Assembly (NCBI GenBank): GCA_900313765.1 | Contig: OMSN01000121.1 | Coordinates: 1-5,778, forward strand | From: an uncultured Eubacteriales bacterium | Lineage (GTDB): Bacteria > Bacillota > Clostridia > Lachnospirales > Lachnospiraceae | DNA: 5,778 nucleotides | Direction: 5' to 3' | Shown: piece after piece, positions 1-5,778 of the stretch | Numbering within the stretch: the first letter of the stretch is position 1 | Layout of the letters: each line of letters begins with the position of its first letter | The notes under the pieces: generated by a model | Told to the model about the DNA's origin: nothing | The model's input: only the letters and a program-made list of their open reading frames with translations | Database searches by the model: none | Translations under genes and position numbers: made by a program

Positions 1-1
1 C

Positions 2-181
2 TGTCCGATCTCGAAGATCGCCGTGTTCATGTTCCTGCAGCCTCTGTTCGGAGTGATCCTGGGGATCGTGCTGGTGAGGCAGAAGATGGATATTCCTCCA
101 GCACAGTATCTGGCAGCGCTGGTTCTGGTCTGTGCCTGCATCGTTGTGATTCAGTACAGACCGGAGGAAAAGCGTACATAA
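2..181 (+). CDS. EamA/DMT-type transporter, C-terminal fragment (5' end outside window)
   Basis: An open frame enters from the left edge and ends at TAA 179-181, giving 59 residues. Two hydrophobic segments are visible: one around AVFMFLQPLFGVILGIVLV and one around YLAALVLVCACIVVI. Between them is a short linker (RQKMDIPPAQ), and a charged tail (YRPEEKRT) follows. The order of a small-residue helix with a Q/E-P-x-FG motif, a short loop, 'QYLGAAL'-like residues and a last helix is typical of the final two helices of EamA (drug/metabolite transporter) proteins. These are ten-helix inner-membrane permeases for metabolites or amino acids. The substrate cannot be told from the tail. The 112-bp gap and the promoter-like sequence that follow suggest it is not necessarily in one operon with the next gene. 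The family call is from motif recognition only. Confidence 0.72.
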   Translation, partial: CPISKIAVFMFLQPLFGVILGIVLVRQKMDIPPAQYLAALVLVCACIVVIQYRPEEKRT

Positions 182-193
182 CCGGGAGTTTTA

Positions 194-222
194 TTGATTT
201 CCCCGGAAAAAGGATGTACGAT
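194..222 (+). promoter_or_regulatory. Candidate sigma-A promoter upstream of the acyltransferase gene
   Basis: TTGATT at 194-199 matches the -35 consensus at four of six positions. TACGAT at 217-222 matches the -10 consensus at four of six, and the spacer is exactly 17 bp. Transcription would start near 229, inside the dyad at 219-249, and leave a leader of about 65 nt before the ATG at 294. Similarity alone supports it and chance matches of this quality are common, so it is tentative. Confidence 0.3.
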
Positions 223-249
223 ACGATGTGATTTTTGCACTTCGTATCG
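219..249. promoter_or_regulatory. Inverted repeat: operator or mRNA hairpin
   Basis: CGATACGA at 219-226 is exactly repeated in inverse as TCGTATCG at 242-249. Inside it, GTG (228-230) pairs with CAC (238-240) after one T-T mismatch, leaving a 7-nt loop ATTTTTG. The arms can therefore form 8 + 3 base pairs. No T-run follows on the + strand, so it does not look like a rho-independent terminator for the transporter gene. It overlaps the -10 box and predicted start site of the candidate promoter, the position expected of a repressor site. It could also be a stem at the 5' end of the leader RNA. The repeat is seen; its role is inferred. Confidence 0.45.
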
Positions 250-293
250 GATGATGAACAGTGTAAATAATATGGAAACAAGGAGTGAATGAC

Positions 294-1912
294 ATGTTCT
301 CTCTGTCATCTTACTTTTCCGTAGAATATATGTTGATCCTGCTGCCGCTGAGCGTGGGGCTGTATCTGATCCTGGGCTGTATCTGATCCTTCCGCAGAAA
401 CTGCGGCGCGTAAGCCTGCTGCTGTGCAGTTATGCATTTTTCTGGGCAGTCAGCGGTAAACTGATCGTATATCTGCTGATCTCGACACTGCTTGTATATC
501 TCTTCGGCCTGTGGCTCGGAAGAATTCAGGATGAGCTGGCACAGGCACTTGCTGTCTGTGAAAAGGGCCAGAAGAAGGCAGTCAGGGCGCAGTATCAGGC
601 AAGGCTTCTCAGGGTCTGCGTACTGGGGGTTCTGCTTCACATCGGAATCCTCCTTGGGGTGAAATATACCCCGTTTTTTTCCGATAACCTGAATGCGCTT
701 CTGCGAATGCTCCATATACCGGTCGTACTGAAACGACCGGTGTTTGCCATCCCTATCGGAATCTCCTTTTACACGATGCAGGCAGCGTCCTATGTCCTGG
801 ATGTGTACAGGGGGAAGATCCGTGCGGACCGCAGTCTTCTGCGGATCGCACTGTTCATGAGTTTCTTCCCGCAGATCATGGAGGGACCGATCTGCCGGTA
901 TTCCGACACTGCCGCGCAGCTGTGGGAAGCGCCGCGCATCCGGTTTGAGAATCTCACCGCAGGGGTCGAGAGGATCCTGTGGGGACTGATGAAGAAGACG
1001 GTGGTTGCCGACCGCCTGAACCTTCTGATTGAAAATGTGTTCTCCGGGTATGAGGCATATGACGGTTTTGTCATCGCCCTGGCTGCCGTATGCTATACGG
1101 TGCAGCTGTATATGGACTTTTCCGGCACCATGGATGTGGTGATCGGAACGGGACAGATCTTCGGGATCACGATGCCGGAGAACTTTAAGAGGCCGTTTTT
1201 CTCAAAGACGATATCGGAGTTCTGGACCAGGTGGCATATCACGCTGGGTACGTGGTTCAAAGATTATCTGTTTTATCCGCTCTCTGTCACCAAACCGATG
1301 AAGAAACTCACATCCAGGGCCAGAAAGCGCTTCGGGAATCATTACGGGCCGCTCTTTTCGGGGGCGATTGCGCTGCTGTGTGTATGGCTGTGCAATGGTC
1401 TGTGGCACGGAGCCGGATGGCATTATATTGTCTTTGGCCTGTATCATTTCGCACTGATTCTGACGGGGAGCCTGATCGCTCCGCTCAGCATAAGCCTGGC
1501 GGAAAAACTGCATATCCGCAGGGATCATTTCCTCTACCGGACACTGCAGGGGATCCGCACGTTCGTGCTGGTATGCATCGGTGAACTGATATTCCGCGCG
1601 CTCTCCCTGGGACAGGCTCTGGGCATGCTGAAGAAGATTGGAACACAGTTCACAACGGCTGTGCTCAGGGACGGATCGCTGTTTACGATGGGAATGGACC
1701 GGCAGGATTACATCATCGTGTTTGTGACCCTCGTTATCGTGCTGATCGTCGGGATCGTGCAGGAGCGTGGTGTCCGCATCAGAGAGTATCTGGCCGGCAG
1801 GAATCTGGCGGTGCGTTTTGCGGCCGGGTATGCGCTGATTCTGTTTATTGTGATATTCGGCGCATACGGACTGGGTTATCTCCCGGTCAACCCGATCTAT
1901 GCGGGATTCTGA
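294..1912 (+). pseudogene. MBOAT-family (AlgI/DltB-like) O-acyltransferase, frameshifted by a 17-bp tandem duplication
   Basis: The ATG at 294 has an AGGAG site (281-285) 8 nt upstream. Translation runs 30 codons and stops at TGA 384-386, inside the second copy of a 17-bp repeat. Deleting one copy joins this start to the frame that ends at 1912 and gives a 533-residue polytopic protein, a normal length for the family. Rebuilt numbering shows family marks: PIGISFYTMQAASYVLDVYRG-like block 148-168, FPQIMEGP near 186-193, YMDFSG 267-272, FWTRWHITLGTWF with His309, and NGLWHGAGWHY with His366, the near-invariant MBOAT histidine. MBOAT proteins of this type pass acyl groups across the membrane to extracellular polysaccharide or teichoic acid; the polymer here is unknown. 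As written, the only start for the main part is GTG 659, which lacks a convincing binding site and would drop the first 116 residues with several helices, so activity is unlikely. The family is certain; whether the gene is dead, switchable or misassembled is open. Confidence 0.88.
357..390 (+). repeat. Perfect 17-bp tandem duplication disrupting the acyltransferase frame
   Basis: GGGCTGTATCTGATCCT occurs at 357-373 and again, with no mismatch and no spacer, at 374-390. Seventeen is not a multiple of three, so the second copy shifts the frame and exposes TGA at 384-386. With one copy the codons read GLYLIL and continue into PQKLRRVSLLL, a natural end of helix one and start of helix two. A third, shorter TGATCCT lies at 334-340. 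One copy or four copies (+51 bp) would keep the gene in frame; two or three would not. Confidence 0.95.
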
Positions 1913-1932
1913 GGACCTGGTCAGGCTGACTG

Positions 1933-1945
1933 CTGTTGACAACAG
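1933..1945. repeat. Short perfect palindrome before the SGNH gene
   Basis: CTGTTG-A-CAACAG is a perfect 13-bp palindrome in the 42-bp gap between the acyltransferase and SGNH genes. Its right end runs into the purine-rich ribosome binding site (AGGAAGAGG, 1944-1952). As RNA it could form only a tight 5-bp stem with a 3-nt loop. It might be a translational or protein-binding site, or chance. Confidence 0.35.
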
Positions 1946-1954
1946 GAAGAGGCG

Positions 1955-2935
1955 GTGGAAGTGACAGACAGAAAGAGAATATATATCAGGAGATGTTTCT
2001 ACGCAGTCCTCTTTTTCCTGGGGCTGGCGGTTCTCCTTACCGTGGTTTCATTTATCTTCAGTCCGAAGGACAATACAGAGGAAGCCGGGATGGAGGAAGT
2101 GTTTGCCAACGGCATTCTGGGAGAGCCGGAGGATACGATCGATGTCCTGGTGGCGGGGGACAGTTACTCCTATACATCTACGATACCGCCGCAGATCTGG
2201 AAAGAGACGGGGATCACGTGCTATGCCAGCGGGACCAATGACCAGTCTCTGGATTATACGCTGGTCATGCTGAAGCGCGCTTTCCGCAAGCAGAATCCGA
2301 AGCTCGTGCTGCTGGAGGCAAGCCCTATATACCGGGAGATCACACCTTTTGGCCGTCTGACGGCAGCGCTGTCGTCTGTATTTCCGATATTCCATTATCA
2401 TGACAGATGGAAGTCGCTCAGAGGGGAAGACTTTACACGCCGGCCGGAGTATACATTGACAAAGGATTACAAGGGGTATAAGTATTTTACAAAGATCGTA
2501 CCGGCGCCGGATACCGACAATATGGTAAAAACAGATGAAGCAGAACCGATTCCTGAGTCGAGCCGGTATTATATGAAGAAGATCCTGAAGTTCTGTCAGG
2601 ATCATGGCGCGGTCCTGGCGCTGATGAGCGCGCCGAACCGGACCTACTGGAATTACAGCCGGCATAACGGTATCAGCGCCCTGGCGGAAGAACTTGGCTG
2701 CGACTATATTGATGCGAACCTTGCAGCCGAAGAGATCGGGATCGACTGGGAACACGACACCTGTGACGGCGGAGACCATCTGAACCATGCAGGATCCGTC
2801 AAGGCAACCCAGTTTGTGACCGGGTATCTGACTTCACTGGGGATCCTGGAGGACCACCGGGAGGATCCGAAGTATTCGCACTGGGACAAAGCGCTGAAGA
2901 AATACGAGAAACAGGTTCGAAAAGAGGATATCTGA
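1955..2935 (+). CDS. Membrane-anchored SGNH/GDSL-like protein, partner of the acyltransferase
   Basis: A 326-residue protein with a basic N-terminus (KRIYIRR), one membrane segment at about 14-36, and the rest predicted outside the cell. The SGNH block I is VAGDSYSY, with Ser70 as likely nucleophile. YASGTND (90-96) with Gly93 and Asn95 sits where blocks II/III are expected. DGGDHLNHAGS (271-281) with Asp271/Asp274 and His275 resembles the C-terminal Asp-His block. Proteins of this sort (compare AlgJ/AlgX and DltD) work beside MBOAT proteins, moving or removing acyl groups on surface polymers; it lies 42 bp after such a gene, so one operon is likely. The start is uncertain: GTG 1955 and GTG 1961 both lie 7-8 nt from the AGGAAGAGG stretch, and they differ by two residues. 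The C-terminal 30 residues are charged and lie outside the fold. Whether it is a transferase, an esterase or an inactive binding partner cannot be told. The superfamily call is firm, the polymer unknown. Confidence 0.82.
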   Translation: MEVTDRKRIYIRRCFYAVLFFLGLAVLLTVVSFIFSPKDNTEEAGMEEVFANGILGEPEDTIDVLVAGDSYSYTSTIPPQIWKETGITCYASGTNDQSLDYTLVMLKRAFRKQNPKLVLLEASPIYREITPFGRLTAALSSVFPIFHYHDRWKSLRGEDFTRRPEYTLTKDYKGYKYFTKIVPAPDTDNMVKTDEAEPIPESSRYYMKKILKFCQDHGAVLALMSAPNRTYWNYSRHNGISALAEELGCDYIDANLAAEEIGIDWEHDTCDGGDHLNHAGSVKATQFVTGYLTSLGILEDHREDPKYSHWDKALKKYEKQVRKEDI

Positions 2936-2943
2936 GATATAAT
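2916..2943 (+). promoter_or_regulatory. Candidate promoter for the propeller gene
   Basis: TATAAT at 2938-2943 is a perfect -10 box just after the SGNH stop codon. The best -35 match is TTCGAA at 2916-2921 with a 16-bp spacer, only three of six consensus positions, so the promoter may be weak or activator-dependent. Transcription would start near 2950, leaving a leader of about 88 nt. It would separate the propeller gene from the acyltransferase pair, although read-through is possible because no terminator is seen. Confidence 0.4.
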
Positions 2944-2958
2944 ATGATGTAAAGGTCA

Positions 2959-2990
2959 AAAGCCCTGAAGCCGAGGCAGGCTTTCTTGCC
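2959..2990 (+). other. Leader with two mutually exclusive hairpins
   Basis: In the predicted 5' leader of the propeller gene, AAAGCC (2959-2964) pairs with GGCTTT (2979-2984), extended by TG/CA inside past a bulged C. The segment GGCAGG (2975-2980) can instead pair with CTTGCC (2985-2990) around a CTTT loop (six pairs, one G-U). Both use 2979-2980, so they cannot form together. No T-run follows either stem, so neither looks like an intrinsic terminator. It does not match any riboswitch class I can recall. May be chance. Confidence 0.25.
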
Positions 2991-3037
2991 AGAGGCGATC
3001 CGTACATCACAGTTGGGGGTAGCAGGAAGGAATCATC

Positions 3038-5038
3038 ATGGCAGAGGATAGAAGCAGAAGATCTTCATCAGACGGGGAGGTCCGCCGCAGCGCGGGAACT
3101 CGCCGTCCTGCAGCAGCCGGAAGCGAAAGAGCGAGACGAAGCTCCACAGCAGCAAGAGAGGGAGTGCGCCGCACGGCAGCTGCCGGCAGCACACAGAGAC
3201 GGCGCACAGCCGGGAGCAGTGCGTCCGCACGGCGCTCTTCGGCGGCGGGAGTAGCCCGCAGCTCGAACCGGACAGCTGCGCATCGAAGGAGTGCAGGCAG
3301 CAGAAGCAGAAGACGCAGGCAGGATTACACTACGCTGCTGATCTTCGGGGGCTTCGGGGTGCTGCTGATCACTGCCATCGTGCTGGTCATCCTGGTGCTT
3401 CGCCAGGGACACACAGAAGAGGTTCAGGAGAGCCCGCCCGTGATTCCGGTTATGACAGAGGCGGTGGAAACCGAGCCGGAGACATTCCCGGAGCCGACAG
3501 AAGAAGTCGAGACGGCGCCATCCTTCTCTCCGCACAGCACGGACGCGACACTTCCGTCGAATCTGATCAGCTTTACCAATGTCCGCATCAATGATATGGA
3601 TCTGGATTCACCCTCATCCTATCAGCCGGACGGACTGATCGAGTTCGGCCTGCCGGGAGACTATACGGACGTGGAAGGCATCATTACATTCAGGGGAAGC
3701 AATTTCCGCGACAGACCTTCCTACGGCTATGCAAACATGAGAGAATTTGCCTTTGGGGATTCGTGGACCAAGAGCAGCAGCTCTCTCGGCCAGTGGTCGG
3801 GAAGCGGCTGGACCGGGCAGCCTCTGATGATGAAATGGCCTGCCTCTGTGAAGGCCCACATGAATATGTATGACTGGGCGAAGGAAAAGGCGGATCTGGT
3901 AGAGGTCATCTACGCCACGATGGACGGGAATATTTATTTCCTTGATCTGGACACCGGGCAGGAGACCCGTGATCCCATGAACCTCGGGTTTACGTTTAAG
4001 GGAGCCGGTGCTCTGGATCCCAGAGGCTATCCGATCATGTACCTTGGCGCGGGGATCAACAGCCCCATGTACGGGACATCGAAGGCGTTCATCATCAATC
4101 TGCTGGACTGCTCGGTCATGTATACCTTCGGATGCGGTGATCCGTTCTCGCTGCGCGGCGCGCTGAGTTTCTTCGATTCTTCCGCGCTGGTGGACGCAGA
4201 GACAGATACACTGATCTATCCCGGAGAGAACGGGATCCTGTACAGGATCAAGCTGAATACGAACTACGATGAGCAGGCGGGTACGCTCTCGATCGCACCG
4301 GATCAGGTCGTGAAATGGAGATACAACGGAACCCGTTCCAATGCGACCACCTACTGGTGGGGCATGGAGGACAGTGCCTGCATCTATGGCGGATACATGT
4401 TTATCGCTGACAATGGCGGCAATCTGATGTGTCTGGACCTGAATACGATGGAACTGGTCTGGGTACAGGATGTTCTGGACGATACCAACGATACGCCGGT
4501 TCTGTCTATCGAAGACGGGCATCTGTATCTCTACATCAGCACCTCCTTCCACCTGGGCTGGCGCAGCTCCAGTGTGGCGGAGATCCCGATCTGGAAGATC
4601 GACGCTGAGACCGGCGAGATCATATGGCAGACACCTTACAACTGCACTACGATGGACGGTGTATCAGGCGGTGTTCAGTCTACGATCGCACTGGGCAAGA
4701 ATAGCCTGTCGGATTACATCTATGTGACGGTATCCATGACAGACTCGGTGAGCAACGGCGTGCTGGCCTGCATCAACAAGAAGACCGGCGAAGTGGTATG
4801 GGAGCACAAGGCATACTACGCATGGTCCTCTCCGGTATGTGTCTACAATACAGACGGAACCGGCGTGGTGATCTACTGCACCTCCCAGGGTGAAGTATTT
4901 ATGCTGGATGGCCTGACCGGCAGACTGCTGTCCCAGATGGCAATGAACGGAAACGTGGAAGCATCCCCGGCTGTCTACAATGACCGGCTGGTGGTAGGAA
5001 CCCGAAACTGCATGATCTACGGTGTACAGCTTAAGTAA
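3038..5038 (+). CDS. Membrane-anchored PQQ-like beta-propeller protein with arginine-rich cytoplasmic tail
   Basis: A 666-residue protein; ATG 3038 has AGGAAGG (3024-3030) 7 nt upstream. Residues 1-95 are low-complexity Arg/Ser/Ala/Gly with 27 Arg and no Lys. One membrane segment spans about 98-122. A Glu/Pro/Thr-rich stalk covers about 126-175. From about 200 on the chain has PQQ-like blade motifs: IYFLDLDTGQE (299-309), GILYRIKLNT (399-408), GNLMCLDLNTMELVWVQD (461-478), IWKIDAETGEIIWQTP (518-533), LACINKKTGEVVWEH (576-590) and GEVFMLDGLTGRL (618-630). This is the BamB/PQQ-like eight-blade propeller class, here outside the cell. The 'x-LD-x-x-TGE-x-x-W' pattern marks the fold, not binding of PQQ; no catalytic cluster was seen. 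It probably binds a protein, glycan or envelope partner. The next gene starts 29 bp after its stop, so they are likely co-transcribed. Fold call is firm, function unknown. Confidence 0.85.
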   Translation: MAEDRSRRSSSDGEVRRSAGTRRPAAAGSERARRSSTAAREGVRRTAAAGSTQRRRTAGSSASARRSSAAGVARSSNRTAAHRRSAGSRSRRRRQDYTTLLIFGGFGVLLITAIVLVILVLRQGHTEEVQESPPVIPVMTEAVETEPETFPEPTEEVETAPSFSPHSTDATLPSNLISFTNVRINDMDLDSPSSYQPDGLIEFGLPGDYTDVEGIITFRGSNFRDRPSYGYANMREFAFGDSWTKSSSSLGQWSGSGWTGQPLMMKWPASVKAHMNMYDWAKEKADLVEVIYATMDGNIYFLDLDTGQETRDPMNLGFTFKGAGALDPRGYPIMYLGAGINSPMYGTSKAFIINLLDCSVMYTFGCGDPFSLRGALSFFDSSALVDAETDTLIYPGENGILYRIKLNTNYDEQAGTLSIAPDQVVKWRYNGTRSNATTYWWGMEDSACIYGGYMFIADNGGNLMCLDLNTMELVWVQDVLDDTNDTPVLSIEDGHLYLYISTSFHLGWRSSSVAEIPIWKIDAETGEIIWQTPYNCTTMDGVSGGVQSTIALGKNSLSDYIYVTVSMTDSVSNGVLACINKKTGEVVWEHKAYYAWSSPVCVYNTDGTGVVIYCTSQGEVFMLDGLTGRLLSQMAMNGNVEASPAVYNDRLVVGTRNCMIYGVQLK

Positions 5039-5067
5039 TAAAGGAATTTCAAAAGGCTGGGTAAGGA

Positions 5068-5778
5068 ATGGAAAAACAGAAACCGAAAAAAAGACAGACG
5101 ATAGCGGATCAGATCGGAAGACCGATGATCCTGTTTGTCGTCATATTGATCCTGGTCAATGCCATATTTCTGTTTCTGTATGCGCTCAGCCACTCTATAC
5201 AGGACAGGTTCAAAAGGGCAAGACAGCTGGGAGAGACGACGGCAAGTGAGCTGGAGGATTACGAGTGCCTCTCATTTCTGATCTCATACTGGAGAGAACA
5301 TTATGATTCGATGGAACTCTTCTATGACAATCCGGAGCTGTTCGATCAGAAGGAGAAAGAACTTTCGAGCAGGATAACGGATACGCTGGAGCTGCGTCTG
5401 GTCACCAACGAAGAGGCGTATGCTCTGGATGAGGAAGCACAGAAGCTGATGGCCGAGGTCTGTTACAACCGGATCAGTGACACGTTTGATTTCCTGAAGA
5501 GAGTGTTCAATCCGATCTTCCTCACCTGCTTTTCGAGAGAGGACGATCAGCTCTTCTTCTATATTACCGGTACGCTGGAAAATGAATTCCGCATCAGTGA
5601 AGGCGGACAGGTATACGAACTGGGGAGTACGGGCAGTTATAAAAAGGGCGTGTATCCGATCCTGGATGAGATCCTGGAAACCGGCCAGCCGTCCAAACGG
5701 CTGGAACTGTCACTGACCAGAGGCGCGGACAGCACACTGGTCCACTATTTCTTCCCGGTCTATTCCCACGACAAGGCG
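5068..5778 (+). CDS. Membrane-anchored protein with extracytoplasmic sensor-like region (3' end outside window)
   Basis: The frame is open from ATG 5068 to the window edge: 237 residues. A TAA at 5062-5064 blocks any upstream start in this frame. The binding site is weak: AAAAGG at 5051-5056 lies 11 nt away, while AAGGA directly abuts the ATG, so translation may depend on coupling to the gene upstream. The N-terminus is basic (KQKPKKRQ), followed by one membrane span at about 20-40 and an extracytoplasmic region rich in acidic and aromatic residues. The stretch LVHYFFPVYSHDKA near the edge resembles the 'FPVYD' strand of Cache-type ligand-binding domains. A single anchor plus such a region is typical of receptors whose output domain comes later, such as SpoIIE/PP2C phosphatases, histidine kinases, diguanylate cyclases or chemoreceptors. 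None of these outputs is in view, so the choice is not made. That it is a real gene is well supported; the sensor role is inference. Confidence 0.7.
   Translation, partial: MEKQKPKKRQTIADQIGRPMILFVVILILVNAIFLFLYALSHSIQDRFKRARQLGETTASELEDYECLSFLISYWREHYDSMELFYDNPELFDQKEKELSSRITDTLELRLVTNEEAYALDEEAQKLMAEVCYNRISDTFDFLKRVFNPIFLTCFSREDDQLFFYITGTLENEFRISEGGQVYELGSTGSYKKGVYPILDEILETGQPSKRLELSLTRGADSTLVHYFFPVYSHDKA

Noticed and set aside
182..206. CCGGG/CCCGG hairpin as terminator of the transporter gene
   Set aside because: The stem is only about 5 bp with a long loop, and it is followed by A residues, not T residues, on the + strand.
659..1912. GTG 659 as the genuine start of a shorter, intact acyltransferase
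   Set aside because: No purine-rich site lies at a good distance, the upstream 116 residues continue the same membrane-protein sequence, and a well-placed ATG with AGGAG exists at 294 once one repeat copy is removed.
1936..1941. Perfect TTGACA as a -35 box for the SGNH gene
   Set aside because: Nothing like a -10 box is found 16-18 bp downstream; it is a by-product of the palindrome.
1202..1942. 246-codon open frame on the minus strand
   Set aside because: It lies opposite the MBOAT-coding frame, its product is rich in Arg/Gln/His without fold-like pattern, and no ribosome site was seen.
2950..3020. Cyclic di-GMP riboswitch before the propeller gene
   Set aside because: An AAAGG-CAAA-like stretch is present, but the conserved GGGACGCAAAGCC-type core and the rest of the fold are absent.
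3614..4552. 312-codon open frame on the minus strand
   Set aside because: It lies opposite the clear PQQ-like propeller blades; the long opening follows from the codon bias of the + strand gene.

Overview
The window looks like a chromosomal fragment from a Gram-positive Firmicute, most likely a gut Lachnospiraceae-type Clostridium relative. This is inferred from purine-rich ribosome binding sites (AGGAG, AGGAAGG) at about 7-8 nt spacing, moderately GC-rich coding sequence, GTG starts, and surface proteins with a single N-terminal membrane anchor. All five genes lie on the + strand. No RNA gene, insertion sequence or CRISPR array was seen.

Layout: (1) 2-181, the C-terminal end of an EamA/DMT-type membrane transporter. 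(2) 182-293, an intergenic region with a strong dyad that overlaps a candidate promoter. (3) 294-1912, a membrane-bound O-acyltransferase (MBOAT, AlgI/DltB-like) gene. It is broken by a perfect 17-bp tandem duplication at 357-390; removing one copy restores a 533-residue protein. (4) 1955-2935, a membrane-anchored SGNH/GDSL-like protein. (5) 2936-3037, a short gap with a TATAAT box and a leader with competing hairpins. (6) 3038-5038, a 666-residue protein with an arginine-rich cytoplasmic tail, one membrane span and an extracellular PQQ-like beta-propeller. (7) 5068-5778, the first 237 residues of a membrane-anchored protein with a large extracytoplasmic, probably sensory, region; it runs off the window.

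How the genes may work together: the MBOAT and SGNH genes form a pair of the kind used to O-acylate extracellular polymers. The MBOAT protein moves the acyl group across the membrane, and the extracytoplasmic SGNH protein transfers or removes it. The MBOAT reading frame is off in this sequence, so the cassette would not work as written. Because the lesion is an exact tandem repeat it could revert by slippage, which would make it an on/off switch; it could equally be a recent loss-of-function mutation or an assembly error. The propeller gene and the downstream membrane protein are 29 bp apart and are probably co-transcribed, perhaps as an extracytoplasmic sensing or scaffold unit; their function is not established from sequence.
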